From: JAXDLH01 sp034666705
GTDB taxonomy: Bacteria > Chloroflexota > UBA6077 > SHYK01
Direction of reading: 5' to 3'
Length of the DNA: 8,151 nt
NCBI GenBank assembly: GCA_034666705.1
Contig: JAXDLH010000124.1
Span: forward strand, 1-8,151
Shown here: positions 1-6,050 of the stretch, piece by piece
Layout: every line of letters begins with the position of its first letter
Position numbering within the stretch: position 1 is the stretch's first letter
Made by a program: the position numbers and the translations under genes
The notes under the pieces: generated by a model
The model's input: the letters and a program-made list of their open reading frames with translations, nothing else
Databases searched by the model: none
Told to the model about the DNA's origin: nothing

Positions 1-54
1 ACCGTCGAAGCCGACGTGCGGCTGCTCGAGGCCAACCGGGGCAAGAGCAGATAG
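1..54 (+). CDS. C-terminal tail of an unidentified upstream protein (partial)
   Basis: Frame 1 is open from the window edge to a TAG at 52-54 and encodes 17 residues (TVEADVRLLEANRGKSR). Fifteen of the 17 sense codons end in G or C, as in the definite genes of this window, which supports a real reading frame cut by the edge. The tail is charged and ends in basic residues. It is too short to assign a family. A 143-base gap separates it from the dehydrogenase start, so co-transcription is possible but not shown. It could also be a chance open stretch. Confidence 0.45.
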   Translation, partial: TVEADVRLLEANRGKSR

Positions 55-197
55 CAGACACCATGGGTGCACGGGGCGGGAGAACGCCGGCGCCTGGCCG
101 CCTTTCGGGGTCTGCCACCGGCGCGCAAACGCCACCGACGGCAGATGAGCAAGCAATAGAACACGAGCCAGGACAGGAAAATGAAAGAGGTAGGTGG

Positions 198-929
198 ATG
201 AGCGGGAGCGAGCTGACGGGAAAGGTGGCGCTGGTCACTGGCGGAGCGCGGGGGCTCGGCGAGGCGATCTGCAGCACGCTCGCAGAGGCCGGCGCGCGGG
301 TCGTGGTGGCGGACGTGCAGGACGAGCTCGCCGATGCAACGGCGTGCGCCATCGCGTACCGGGGCGGCACCGCGATGGCGCTGCACCTCGACGTCACCGA
401 TGCGCCGCTCGCCGCCGAGCGCATCCAGAGCGTCGTCGACCACTATGGCCGACTCGACGTACTGGTGAACAATGCCGGCGTAGACGTCACCACCCCAATC
501 GACGAGCTCTCGGTCGCGGATTGGGATCGCATCCTCGCGGTGAATCTGCGTGGGCCCTTCGTGATGTCGAAGGTCGCGCTCCCTGTCATGCGGGATGCGG
601 GCCGTGGCCACATCGTGAACATCGTCTCGACCGCAGCGAAGCGAGCCTGGGCGAACGCGTCCGCGTACCACGCCAGCAAATGGGGGCTGCTCGGCTTCAG
701 CCACGCGCTCCACGTCGAGGGCCGGGCGCATGGCGTTAAGGTAACCGCGGTGGTCGCCGGCGGCATGCGGACGCCGTTTCTGCTGGACCGCTTTCCGGAT
801 CTCGACCCGGGCCTCCTGCAAGAGCCACGCCACGTAGCGCAGACCGTCCGCTTTGTGCTCTGCCAGCCGGACGAGACGGTGATCCCGGAGGTCATGGTCC
901 TGCCTATGCGCGAGACATCCTGGCCATAA
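198..929 (+). CDS. Short-chain dehydrogenase/reductase (SDR) family oxidoreductase
   Basis: A 243-residue classical SDR, the usual length for the family. These soluble NAD(P)-dependent enzymes oxidise or reduce alcohol/carbonyl groups. Visible motifs are the cofactor glycine motif TGGARGLG (14-21), an acidic residue at the end of the second strand (D39, which usually favours NAD(H) over NADP(H)), LDVTD (64-68), NNAG (91-94), N116, catalytic S144, and the YxxxK pair Y157/K161. The catalytic tetrad is therefore intact. The ATG at 198 is preferred because AAAGAGG (184-190) sits 7 bases upstream and the Rossmann fold begins a few residues later. An upstream in-frame ATG at 63 would add 45 low-complexity residues and lacks a ribosome site. 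The C-terminus (VIPEVMVLPMRETSWP) is a family-like ending, but the substrate cannot be read from sequence. No neighbouring gene hints at a pathway. Confidence 0.93.
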   Translation: MSGSELTGKVALVTGGARGLGEAICSTLAEAGARVVVADVQDELADATACAIAYRGGTAMALHLDVTDAPLAAERIQSVVDHYGRLDVLVNNAGVDVTTPIDELSVADWDRILAVNLRGPFVMSKVALPVMRDAGRGHIVNIVSTAAKRAWANASAYHASKWGLLGFSHALHVEGRAHGVKVTAVVAGGMRTPFLLDRFPDLDPGLLQEPRHVAQTVRFVLCQPDETVIPEVMVLPMRETSWP

Positions 930-1026
930 GCGGACAATCTCGATTCGATTGCCCATTGCCGCCTGGCATACCATCCCATGTCCAACCATGCAGGCAGCTT
1001 CTTGCACACATATCTGGAGAATTGGG
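930..1026. other. Intergenic stretch after the dehydrogenase, no clear terminator
   Basis: This short gap lies between the dehydrogenase stop and the promoter candidate of the next gene. The only symmetry seen is a 5-bp inverted repeat, CAATC (935-939) and GATTG (947-951), with a 7-base loop. It has no T-run after it, so it is not a convincing terminator. No coding frame with a ribosome site was seen. Confidence 0.4.
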
Positions 1027-1035
1027 TGGTATAGT
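1027..1035 (+). promoter_or_regulatory. Extended -10 promoter candidate for the zinc-ribbon gene
   Basis: TGG followed by TATAGT (hexamer 1030-1035) matches the TGn extended -10 pattern, and the hexamer differs from TATAAT at one base. No good -35 lies 17 bases upstream (CACATA); a TTGCAC at 1002-1007 is 22 bases away, too far. Extended -10 promoters can tolerate a weak -35. Transcription would start near 1042 and leave a leader of about 40 bases containing the ribosome site. Confidence 0.45.
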
Positions 1036-1068
1036 GGCGCCGACCGACGATCTTCGACGACGATTCGT

Positions 1069-1075
1069 GAAGGAG
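1069..1075 (+). promoter_or_regulatory. Ribosome binding site fixing the GTG start of the zinc-ribbon gene
   Basis: GAAGGAG at 1069-1075 is followed by a 7-base spacer and then GTG at 1083. No ATG at suitable spacing exists in that frame, so this site decides the non-ATG start. Confidence 0.75.
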
Positions 1076-1082
1076 TCAGCGC

Positions 1083-1454
1083 GTGTATACCGACAAGCCC
1101 CTCACCTGCCGCGAGTGCGGCCAATCATTCACCTTCACCGCCGGTGAGCAGGAGTTCTATGCCAGCCGGGGGCTGATGAACGAGCCCAGCCGCTGCCCCG
1201 AGTGCCGCGCGGCGCGGAAGAACAGCGGTGGTGGCGGCTACAGCAGTGGCGGTGGCGGCGGCGGCGGTTACGGCGGTGGCTACGAGCGCCGTGAGCGCCA
1301 GATGTTCCCGGCCGTGTGCGCCAGTTGCGGCAAGCAGACGCAGGTGCCTTTCGAGCCGCGCTCGGACCGGCCGGTGTACTGCTCGGATTGCTTCGAGCAA
1401 CAGCGTGGCCGCTCCGCCCCGAACCGCGGCGGTGGCGGCGGCAACCGCTGGTAG
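1083..1454 (+). CDS. Small double zinc-ribbon protein with a glycine-rich linker
   Basis: A 123-residue protein starting with GTG. The N-terminal ribbon has C9xxC12 and C38xxC41 around a short aromatic segment, in the style of the 'probable zinc-ribbon' family that begins with a YTDKxLxCxxCG signature. A glycine/tyrosine/serine linker spans about 47-67. The C-terminal ribbon is C79xxC82-x17-C100xxC103, matching the described CxxC-x17-CxxC domain. The tail (R108 to W123) is arginine/glycine-rich and resembles an RGG-type nucleic-acid-binding tail. All eight cysteines are present, so two bound zinc ions are expected. The biochemical role of this family is not established. Binding to RNA or DNA is inferred from the ribbons plus basic Gly/Arg segments. 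No signal peptide or membrane segment is present, so it is probably cytoplasmic. It has its own promoter candidate and ends 3 bases before the stop of the convergent CheB gene. Confidence 0.9.
   Translation: MYTDKPLTCRECGQSFTFTAGEQEFYASRGLMNEPSRCPECRAARKNSGGGGYSSGGGGGGGYGGGYERRERQMFPAVCASCGKQTQVPFEPRSDRPVYCSDCFEQQRGRSAPNRGGGGGNRW
1227..1280 (+). repeat. GGN-rich low-complexity tract encoding the glycine linker
   Basis: A run of GGT/GGC codons, interrupted by TAC and AGC/AGT codons, encodes residues 49-66 of the zinc-ribbon protein (14 Gly in 18 residues). Such a tract is prone to slippage, so linker length is likely to vary between relatives. Confidence 0.8.
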
Positions 1455-1457
1455 CGC

Positions 1458-2495
1458 TCAGGCGTCGGGGACGCCCCAGGGATCGCGACGATGGGGCTCG
1501 TGGCTCACGAGCACCCGGCGGATCGTCTCGGCCTGCTCGTCGAGCTCCCGGGCCTGCTCCTCGAAGCGGGCCTCGGCGCCCTTGTGGCCGAGCCCGCTGG
1601 CGCGCCCCGCGAGGCGGCGCGCCAGGAGCGCCCGCTGCTGAATCGCCCGGAGCGCCGTCCACAGCGCGGCCTCCAGCGTGCCGCCCTGCTCCTTGAAGAG
1701 CGACTCGGCGGCATAGCCGTGACCAACCTGGCAGCGAAAGCGGAAGCCGTTGCCCTCGTCGAACTCCCACAGCGCGCCCCCACACTCCGGGCAGGTGAAG
1801 CCTGAGGCGGGGCCGGGCAGCGCCTGACCTGGCAGTTCCCCCCTCGCCATTGCAACCTCCTGGGTGGGAGTCACCGGCGTGCTGGGCACCAACTCGGCGA
1901 CGGCGCCACGCACGCCTCGGCCCGCCACCGGGACGGCCACGAGCCGACCGATCAGCGGGCCGAGATCCGTCGCAGACAGCGTGTAGTCCACGTCGACGAG
2001 ATCGAGGGCATTCTGAGGCATGCTGGGGAAGAGCGCGTCGGCCGGATCCTGGACCATGGCGACGCCCCCGGAACGCTTGATCTGAAGCAACCCGGCCGAG
2101 CCGTCGTCCAGGGCGCCGGAGAGCACGACGCCGATCACGTGCGAGGCGCGCGCCTCCGCGGCCGAACGGAAGAGGGCGTCGACCGCCGGGCGGTAGCTAT
2201 TCTCCCGGGGGCCATGCGAGAGACAGACGTGTCCGTCATCGATAAGGAGATGAAAGTCCGGCCGGGCCACGTAGATCTGCCCGCCGACGATTGGCTCGCC
2301 ATCCGTGGCCTGCCGCGCCGGCAGCGGCCCGTTGCGAGCCAGGATGTGGGCCAGCGCACTACTGCTGGAGGCTCCCATGTGCATGACGACGAAGACGGCG
2401 GCATCCAGGTCCGCAGGCAACCCGTGCACGACCTGCCGCATCGCCTCGACGCCGCCGGCAGATGCCCCGATCACGACCACGTCGTTCTCGCTCAC
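1458..2495 (-). CDS. Stand-alone CheB-type protein-glutamate methylesterase with C-terminal zinc ribbon
   Basis: A 345-residue protein with no N-terminal receiver. Residues about 4-185 form a CheB methylesterase domain, which hydrolyses glutamyl methyl esters (and deamidates glutamine) on receptor-like proteins. The triad is visible as S12 in GASAGG, H39 in VMHMG and D131 in SGALDDG. The last motif departs from the usual TGMGxDG but keeps the aspartate. A Pro/Ala/Val-rich linker (about 186-230) leads to a ribbon with C235xxC238, C255 and H259, then a charged helical tail. This CheB-plus-ribbon layout, with its GALWE and RCxVGH signatures, is one I recognise from proteins annotated 'chemotaxis protein CheB' in Chloroflexota and Actinobacteria. 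GTG at 2495 is chosen because GGGAGG lies 4 bases upstream and the first beta strand follows at once; longer starts would add a domainless cysteine-rich leader. The gene is divergent from the CheB/CheR kinase. Lack of a receiver means it is not controlled by its own phosphorylation. Confidence 0.9.
   Translation of the reverse strand: MSENDVVVIGASAGGVEAMRQVVHGLPADLDAAVFVVMHMGASSSSALAHILARNGPLPARQATDGEPIVGGQIYVARPDFHLLIDDGHVCLSHGPRENSYRPAVDALFRSAAEARASHVIGVVLSGALDDGSAGLLQIKRSGGVAMVQDPADALFPSMPQNALDLVDVDYTLSATDLGPLIGRLVAVPVAGRGVRGAVAELVPSTPVTPTQEVAMARGELPGQALPGPASGFTCPECGGALWEFDEGNGFRFRCQVGHGYAAESLFKEQGGTLEAALWTALRAIQQRALLARRLAGRASGLGHKGAEARFEEQARELDEQAETIRRVLVSHEPHRRDPWGVPDA
1461..1512. terminator. 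Two tandem perfect hairpins at the convergent gene ends (weak terminator candidates)
   Basis: GGCGTC-GGG-GACGCC (1461-1475, 6-bp stem) and GCTCGTG-GCT-CACGAGC (1496-1512, 7-bp stem) lie just past the stop of the zinc-ribbon gene, inside the last codons of the convergent CheB gene. Neither is followed by a T-run on either strand, so classical intrinsic termination is doubtful. They may still slow polymerase or protect a 3' end. Because they are also coding, the symmetry could be chance. Confidence 0.25.
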
Positions 2496-2499
2496 CGAA

Positions 2500-2505
2500 C
2501 CTCCC
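2500..2505 (-). promoter_or_regulatory. Ribosome binding site deciding the GTG start of the stand-alone CheB
   Basis: On the minus strand GGGAGG (2505 down to 2500) is followed by TTCG and then GTG at 2495. The 4-base spacer is short, but the match to the anti-Shine-Dalgarno is strong and no other start in the frame has a comparable site. Confidence 0.6.
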
Positions 2506-2641
2506 GCGGGGTTATGGGGCTCCACATATACCGCGCCGTACCAACCGTTGCAGACTCGGCAGCGTAGCGCCGCGCGTTGATCACGTAGCGCACAATACCT
2601 ATTCAAATATCATCGTAGCAGACGTCCAAAGTTGGGGTGTG

Positions 2642-2654
2642 ATGTGGAACACAT
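2642..2654. promoter_or_regulatory. Palindromic operator candidate ATGTG-GAA-CACAT
   Basis: A perfect 5-3-5 inverted repeat. An overlapping second register, TGGAA-CACA-TTCCA at 2645-2658, is also perfect. Together they cover the position where the -35 region (about 2645-2650) of the rightward promoter would lie. This is a natural place for a dimeric regulator to act. No regulator gene is in the window to pair it with. Confidence 0.4.
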
Positions 2655-2664
2655 TCCATCCCCG

Positions 2665-2673
2665 TGATATGAT
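2665..2673 (+). promoter_or_regulatory. Extended -10 promoter candidate for the kinase operon
   Basis: TGA followed by TATGAT (hexamer 2668-2673) is a TGn extended -10 with five of six bases of TATAAT. The -35 position is poor (TGGAAC), as at the zinc-ribbon promoter. Initiation near 2680 would give a leader of about 34 bases before the TTG start at 2714 and would exclude the upstream in-frame ATGs at 2642 and 2669. Confidence 0.5.
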
Positions 2674-2702
2674 CGGTGCACAGCAACGCGGCGCATTTTG
2701 CT

Positions 2703-2708
2703 GGGGGA
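2703..2708 (+). promoter_or_regulatory. Ribosome binding site fixing the TTG start of the CheB/CheR kinase
   Basis: GGGGGA at 2703-2708 is followed by a 5-base spacer and then TTG at 2714. The ATG codons at 2642 and 2669 in the same frame have no such site and lie at or upstream of the -10 hexamer. Confidence 0.6.
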
Positions 2709-2713
2709 CGAGC

Positions 2714-5700
2714 TTGGCGCAGGAGCCGCGATTCTCCGACCTAGTGGTCATCGCGGCATCCGCCGGGGGGATCGAGGCGCTCTCGACCCTCGTCGCCACC
2801 CTGCCCACCGACTTCCCGGCACCAATCCTCCTCGCCCAGCACCTGGATCCGACCCGCGAAAGCCACCTCGACGAGATCCTCGCCCGCCGCAGCACGCTGC
2901 CGGTGCGCATCGTCACGGACCATACCCCGCTCGAGGCGGGCGTCGTGTTCGTCATCCCGCCCAATCGCCACGTCGAGCTCGCCGACCACTATGTGCGATT
3001 GATCGACCCGCACGGTGGCAGTGGGCCCGCTCCTTCGGTCGACCTACTCTTACGCAGCGCAGCGGGCGCCTATGGCGAGGGGCTGATTGCCGTGATCCTC
3101 ACCGGTATGGGGTCCGACGGCACCGCGGGTGCGCGCGACGTGAAGCAGGCGGGCGGCACCGTCGTGATCCAGAACCCCGAAACCGCCCGTTTTCCGTCGA
3201 TGCCGTTCTCCCTGCCGCCGACGATCGTCGACGTGGTGGCCAACACCTCGGCGATGGGCCCCTTGCTGCGCGATCTGTTGACCGGCGCCTACACACCCAG
3301 CCAACCCGGCGAGGATCGTGTGTTGCGCAGCTTCCTGGACCAACTGCGCGAGAGCAGCGGCATCGACTTCAATAGCTACAAGTCCACGACGATCATGCGC
3401 CGGCTGCAGCGGCGCATGGCGACAAGTGGAGCGCAGAACCTGGAAGAGTACATCGAGCTCCTCGCGCGGCGTCCGGAAGAGTACCAGCGACTGATCAGCA
3501 GCTTTCTGATCAAGGTCACTGAGTTCTTCCGCGATGCGGATCTCTTCGATTACCTGCGCGACCACGTCATCCCGGACCTGATCCGCTATGCAGAGACGCG
3601 GGACCACGAGCTGCGCATCTGGTCGGCCGGTTGCGCGACGGGCGAGGAGCCATATTCCCTGGCCATCCTGGTCAGCGAAGCGCTGGGCGACCGCCACGAC
3701 GACCTCAGCGTGCGAATCTTCGCCACGGACCTCGATGCCGACGCTGTGGCGTTCGCCCGGCGCGGGGTATACGCGAGCGCCGCGCTCGGCGCCATGCCCC
3801 AGGAGCTCATCGACAAGTACTTCAGGCCGAGCAATGGCGACTTCGAGGTCGACAAGCGGGTCCGCAACCTGATCGTCTTTGGCCAACACGATCTTGCTCA
3901 GCGCGCGCCCTTCCCGCGCGTCGACCTCACGCTCTGCCGCAACGTGCTCATCTACTTCACGCCCGAGCTGCAAAAGCGGGCACTCCAGCTCTTCGCCTTC
4001 TCGTTGCGCGACCGCGGCTACCTCGTGCTCGGCAAGGCTGAGACGACGAGCCCCCTCGCGGAGCACTTCGTGGCGGAGAACGTGTCGCTGAAGATCTATC
4101 GGCGGGGAGGCGAGCGCCTGCTGCTCATTCCGCCGACGCAAACGGTCGGCCTACCCGGACTGCGGCCTCGGGTCGCGCTGGGACGGCGATCCGCGCCGGA
4201 AGCGGCCGCAGCCCAGCCGCCTCCGGCGCCCGGTCTCTTCGCCACATTCGAACGCGGCGACAGTCTGCTGATGCGGCTGCCGATTGGGGTCGTCGTGGTT
4301 GACCGCCACTACGACATTCAAATCATCAATGGCGCGGCACGCCGCATGCTCGGCATCCACGGCACGGCCATCGGCGAGGATCTCGTCCATATGGCGCGCA
4401 GCGTGCCGCCCGGTGAGCTCCGCCGGGCCATCGACGCGGCCTACGCCACGAGCGAGCTGACGACACTCGACGAGATCGCCGCTATGGATATGGGGACCGC
4501 CGCTACCCGCTACATGCGGCTCACCTGCATGCCCTATACGGCCGAGACGCCAGCCGGTATGGTGCAAGCGGCGCTCATTGCGCTGATCGACATGACCGAC
4601 GAGGTGGCGCGCCGGCGTGAGCTCGCCGATGCACATGAGACGCAGAGCGCCGAAGTCGATCGGATCTCCGGTCAGGCACGACAGCTCGCCGAGGCGAACC
4701 GCGAGCTGCTCCGGGCAAATCAAGATCTCGCCGACTCGAATTCCGAGCTGCGCGGGACGAACGAGGATTTCCTCGTCGGCAACGAGGAGCTCCAGGCCGC
4801 CGCCGAGGAGGTCGAGACCCTCAACGAGGAGCTGCAAGCGACCAACGAGGAGCTCGAAACGCTGAACGAGGAGCTGCAGGCCACCGTCGAAGAGTTGAAC
4901 ACGACGAATGAGGACCTGCAGGCGCGCAGTCAAGAGCTCCAGGATCTGGCCGCCTCGCTCGAGGCCCAACGGCACATGAGCGACGTGGAGCGGGAGCGGC
5001 TATCGACGATCCTGGTAAGCATGGCCGATGCGGTGCTCGCCGTCGATCGCAACGGCCGCACGATCTTGCGCAATGAGGCGTACACCACGCTCTTCGGCGA
5101 CGAGGCTGCGGGCTTCGTGCCGCTGGATGATGCGGGCAATCCACTCCCGGACGCCGAGTGGCCACAGCAGCGCGCGGCGCGCGGCGAGACGTTCAACATG
5201 CAGTTCGTCGTCACCGGGACGGATGGCGGCCTCCGCTGGTTCGAGGCGAACGGCCAGCCATCGGCCGGCGCGCAGGGAGGCGGCGTGGTCGTGATCCGCA
5301 ACATAACGGACCGCAGCCTCCGTCACCTCGCCGAACAGCTTCTCGCGATCACGAGTCATGAGCTGCGCACCCCCCTTACCGGCCTCATGGGCTACCTGCA
5401 ACTGCTCAGCCGCTCGTTGCGGGATCCGACCACCAGCCAGCAGCACCTCACGGAGGAGGCGCTCCGCGAGGCGCGGCGGCTGCGCGACCTGATCGCCGAC
5501 CTGACCGACGTCGGGCGGCTGCAGGGAGGCAACCTCACCCTTCATCTCGAGCAGGTCAACCTCGCCGAGCTCGCGCGCCACGCGGTGGAGGTCACGCAGG
5601 TCCAGGCGAGAGATCGGCAGCAGATCGTGCTCGACGTGCAAGCCGAGCCAATCGTGCAAGCGGACCCGCGGCGGATCGAGCAGGTGCTCTTGAACCTGCT

Positions 5701-6010
5701 CACGAATGCCATGACCTATGCGCCGGAGAGCGAGCGAATCGACGTGCGCGTGCGCGTCGCCGATGCACATGCGGAGGCCGAGGTCGAGGATTTCGGGCCC
5801 GGCATCCCCGCGGCCGATCTGCCACAGATCTTCTCCGAGTTCTATCGCGTGATGCGACCGGAGCGGGGCCACAGTGGGCTGGGACTAGGGCTCTACATCT
5901 CCCGCGAGATCGTCGTCGCGCATGGCGGCAGCCTGGACGTCCGCTCGATCGAGGGCCAGGGCACGACGTTTACGATGCGCTTACCTATGACAACCGCGCC
6001 TGGCAACTAG
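2714..6010 (+). CDS. CheB-CheR-PAS-PAS hybrid sensor histidine kinase
   Basis: A 1098-residue multidomain signalling protein with no membrane segment or signal peptide. In order: CheB methylesterase (about 8-190; triad S16 in AASAGG, H43 in AQHLDP, D135 in TGMGSDG); CheR methyltransferase (about 203-465; SAM-binding GCATGEEPY at 306-314, ATDLD at 337-341, LCRNVLIYF at 407-415); first PAS (about 516-628); long coiled coil (about 631-751) of N-E-E-L heptads; second PAS (about 761-866); HisKA with phosphoacceptor H882 in SHELRTP; and HATPase with N-box N994/N998, DFGPGIP (1026-1032), F-box near 1039-1044 and GLGLGL (1055-1060). Every catalytic motif looks intact, so methylation, demethylation and autophosphorylation are all plausible. 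This architecture is a known CheB/CheR fusion family whose methylated target is generally unclear. There is no receiver domain. The TTG start is set by GGGGGA just upstream and places the CheB fold at the N-terminus. It leads an operon with the next kinase. Confidence 0.93.
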   Translation: MAQEPRFSDLVVIAASAGGIEALSTLVATLPTDFPAPILLAQHLDPTRESHLDEILARRSTLPVRIVTDHTPLEAGVVFVIPPNRHVELADHYVRLIDPHGGSGPAPSVDLLLRSAAGAYGEGLIAVILTGMGSDGTAGARDVKQAGGTVVIQNPETARFPSMPFSLPPTIVDVVANTSAMGPLLRDLLTGAYTPSQPGEDRVLRSFLDQLRESSGIDFNSYKSTTIMRRLQRRMATSGAQNLEEYIELLARRPEEYQRLISSFLIKVTEFFRDADLFDYLRDHVIPDLIRYAETRDHELRIWSAGCATGEEPYSLAILVSEALGDRHDDLSVRIFATDLDADAVAFARRGVYASAALGAMPQELIDKYFRPSNGDFEVDKRVRNLIVFGQHDLAQRAPFPRVDLTLCRNVLIYFTPELQKRALQLFAFSLRDRGYLVLGKAETTSPLAEHFVAENVSLKIYRRGGERLLLIPPTQTVGLPGLRPRVALGRRSAPEAAAAQPPPAPGLFATFERGDSLLMRLPIGVVVVDRHYDIQIINGAARRMLGIHGTAIGEDLVHMARSVPPGELRRAIDAAYATSELTTLDEIAAMDMGTAATRYMRLTCMPYTAETPAGMVQAALIALIDMTDEVARRRELADAHETQSAEVDRISGQARQLAEANRELLRANQDLADSNSELRGTNEDFLVGNEELQAAAEEVETLNEELQATNEELETLNEELQATVEELNTTNEDLQARSQELQDLAASLEAQRHMSDVERERLSTILVSMADAVLAVDRNGRTILRNEAYTTLFGDEAAGFVPLDDAGNPLPDAEWPQQRAARGETFNMQFVVTGTDGGLRWFEANGQPSAGAQGGGVVVIRNITDRSLRHLAEQLLAITSHELRTPLTGLMGYLQLLSRSLRDPTTSQQHLTEEALREARRLRDLIADLTDVGRLQGGNLTLHLEQVNLAELARHAVEVTQVQARDRQQIVLDVQAEPIVQADPRRIEQVLLNLLTNAMTYAPESERIDVRVRVADAHAEAEVEDFGPGIPAADLPQIFSEFYRVMRPERGHSGLGLGLYISREIVVAHGGSLDVRSIEGQGTTFTMRLPMTTAPGN
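4760..4927 (+). repeat. Eight 21-bp-phased heptad repeats encoding the signalling coiled coil
   Basis: AACGAGGA-type units recur at 4760, 4781, 4823, 4844 and 4865, with diverged units at 4802, 4886 and 4907, all in exact 21-base phase. They encode NEDF, NEEL, AEEV, NEEL, NEEL, NEEL, VEEL and NEDL, one per heptad, in a long parallel helix linking the two PAS domains. Nearly identical DNA in adjacent units suggests expansion by duplication or slippage. Confidence 0.8.
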
Positions 6011-6038
6011 ACCATGGCATATTTGATTACTACGGCGC

Positions 6039-6043
6039 AGGAG
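6039..6043 (+). promoter_or_regulatory. Ribosome binding site fixing the TTG start of the second kinase
   Basis: AGGAG at 6039-6043, a 7-base spacer, then TTG at 6051. It lies inside the 40-base gap after the preceding stop, which holds no terminator, so the two kinase genes are read as one operon. Confidence 0.75.
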
Positions 6044-6050
6044 TTACGCA

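Larger units (their letters stand above)
2496..2713. promoter_or_regulatory. Divergent control region between the CheB gene and the CheB/CheR kinase operon
   Basis: A 218-base gene-free stretch between head-to-head genes, visibly more A/T-rich at 2590-2690 than the surrounding coding DNA. It carries the rightward promoter candidate and a palindrome listed separately. On the minus strand TATATG (2530 down to 2525) and TATTGT (2597 down to 2592) are possible -10 hexamers for the CheB gene, but neither has a good -35, so the leftward promoter is not assigned. Confidence 0.6.

Noticed and set aside
63..197. A longer dehydrogenase starting at ATG 63
   Set aside because: The added 45 residues are low-complexity and unlike any SDR N-terminus. 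No ribosome site precedes ATG 63, whereas ATG 198 has one at good spacing just before the Rossmann fold.
2496..2606. N-terminal extension of the stand-alone CheB up to 2606
   Set aside because: The 37 extra residues precede any CheB fold. The strong GGGAGG site sits directly before GTG 2495.
2462..2713. A longer CheB/CheR kinase starting at ATG 2462, 2642 or 2669
   Set aside because: The frame runs back into the divergent CheB gene and the promoter. The extra residues are Arg/Pro/Ser-rich and domainless, and the ribosome site belongs to TTG 2714.
3050..5872. Long minus-strand open frames (363, 274 and 290 codons) inside the kinase gene
   Set aside because: They lie antisense to a gene with intact, ordered domain motifs. 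Long antisense frames are expected in GC-rich genes, and none shows a recognisable motif or ribosome site.
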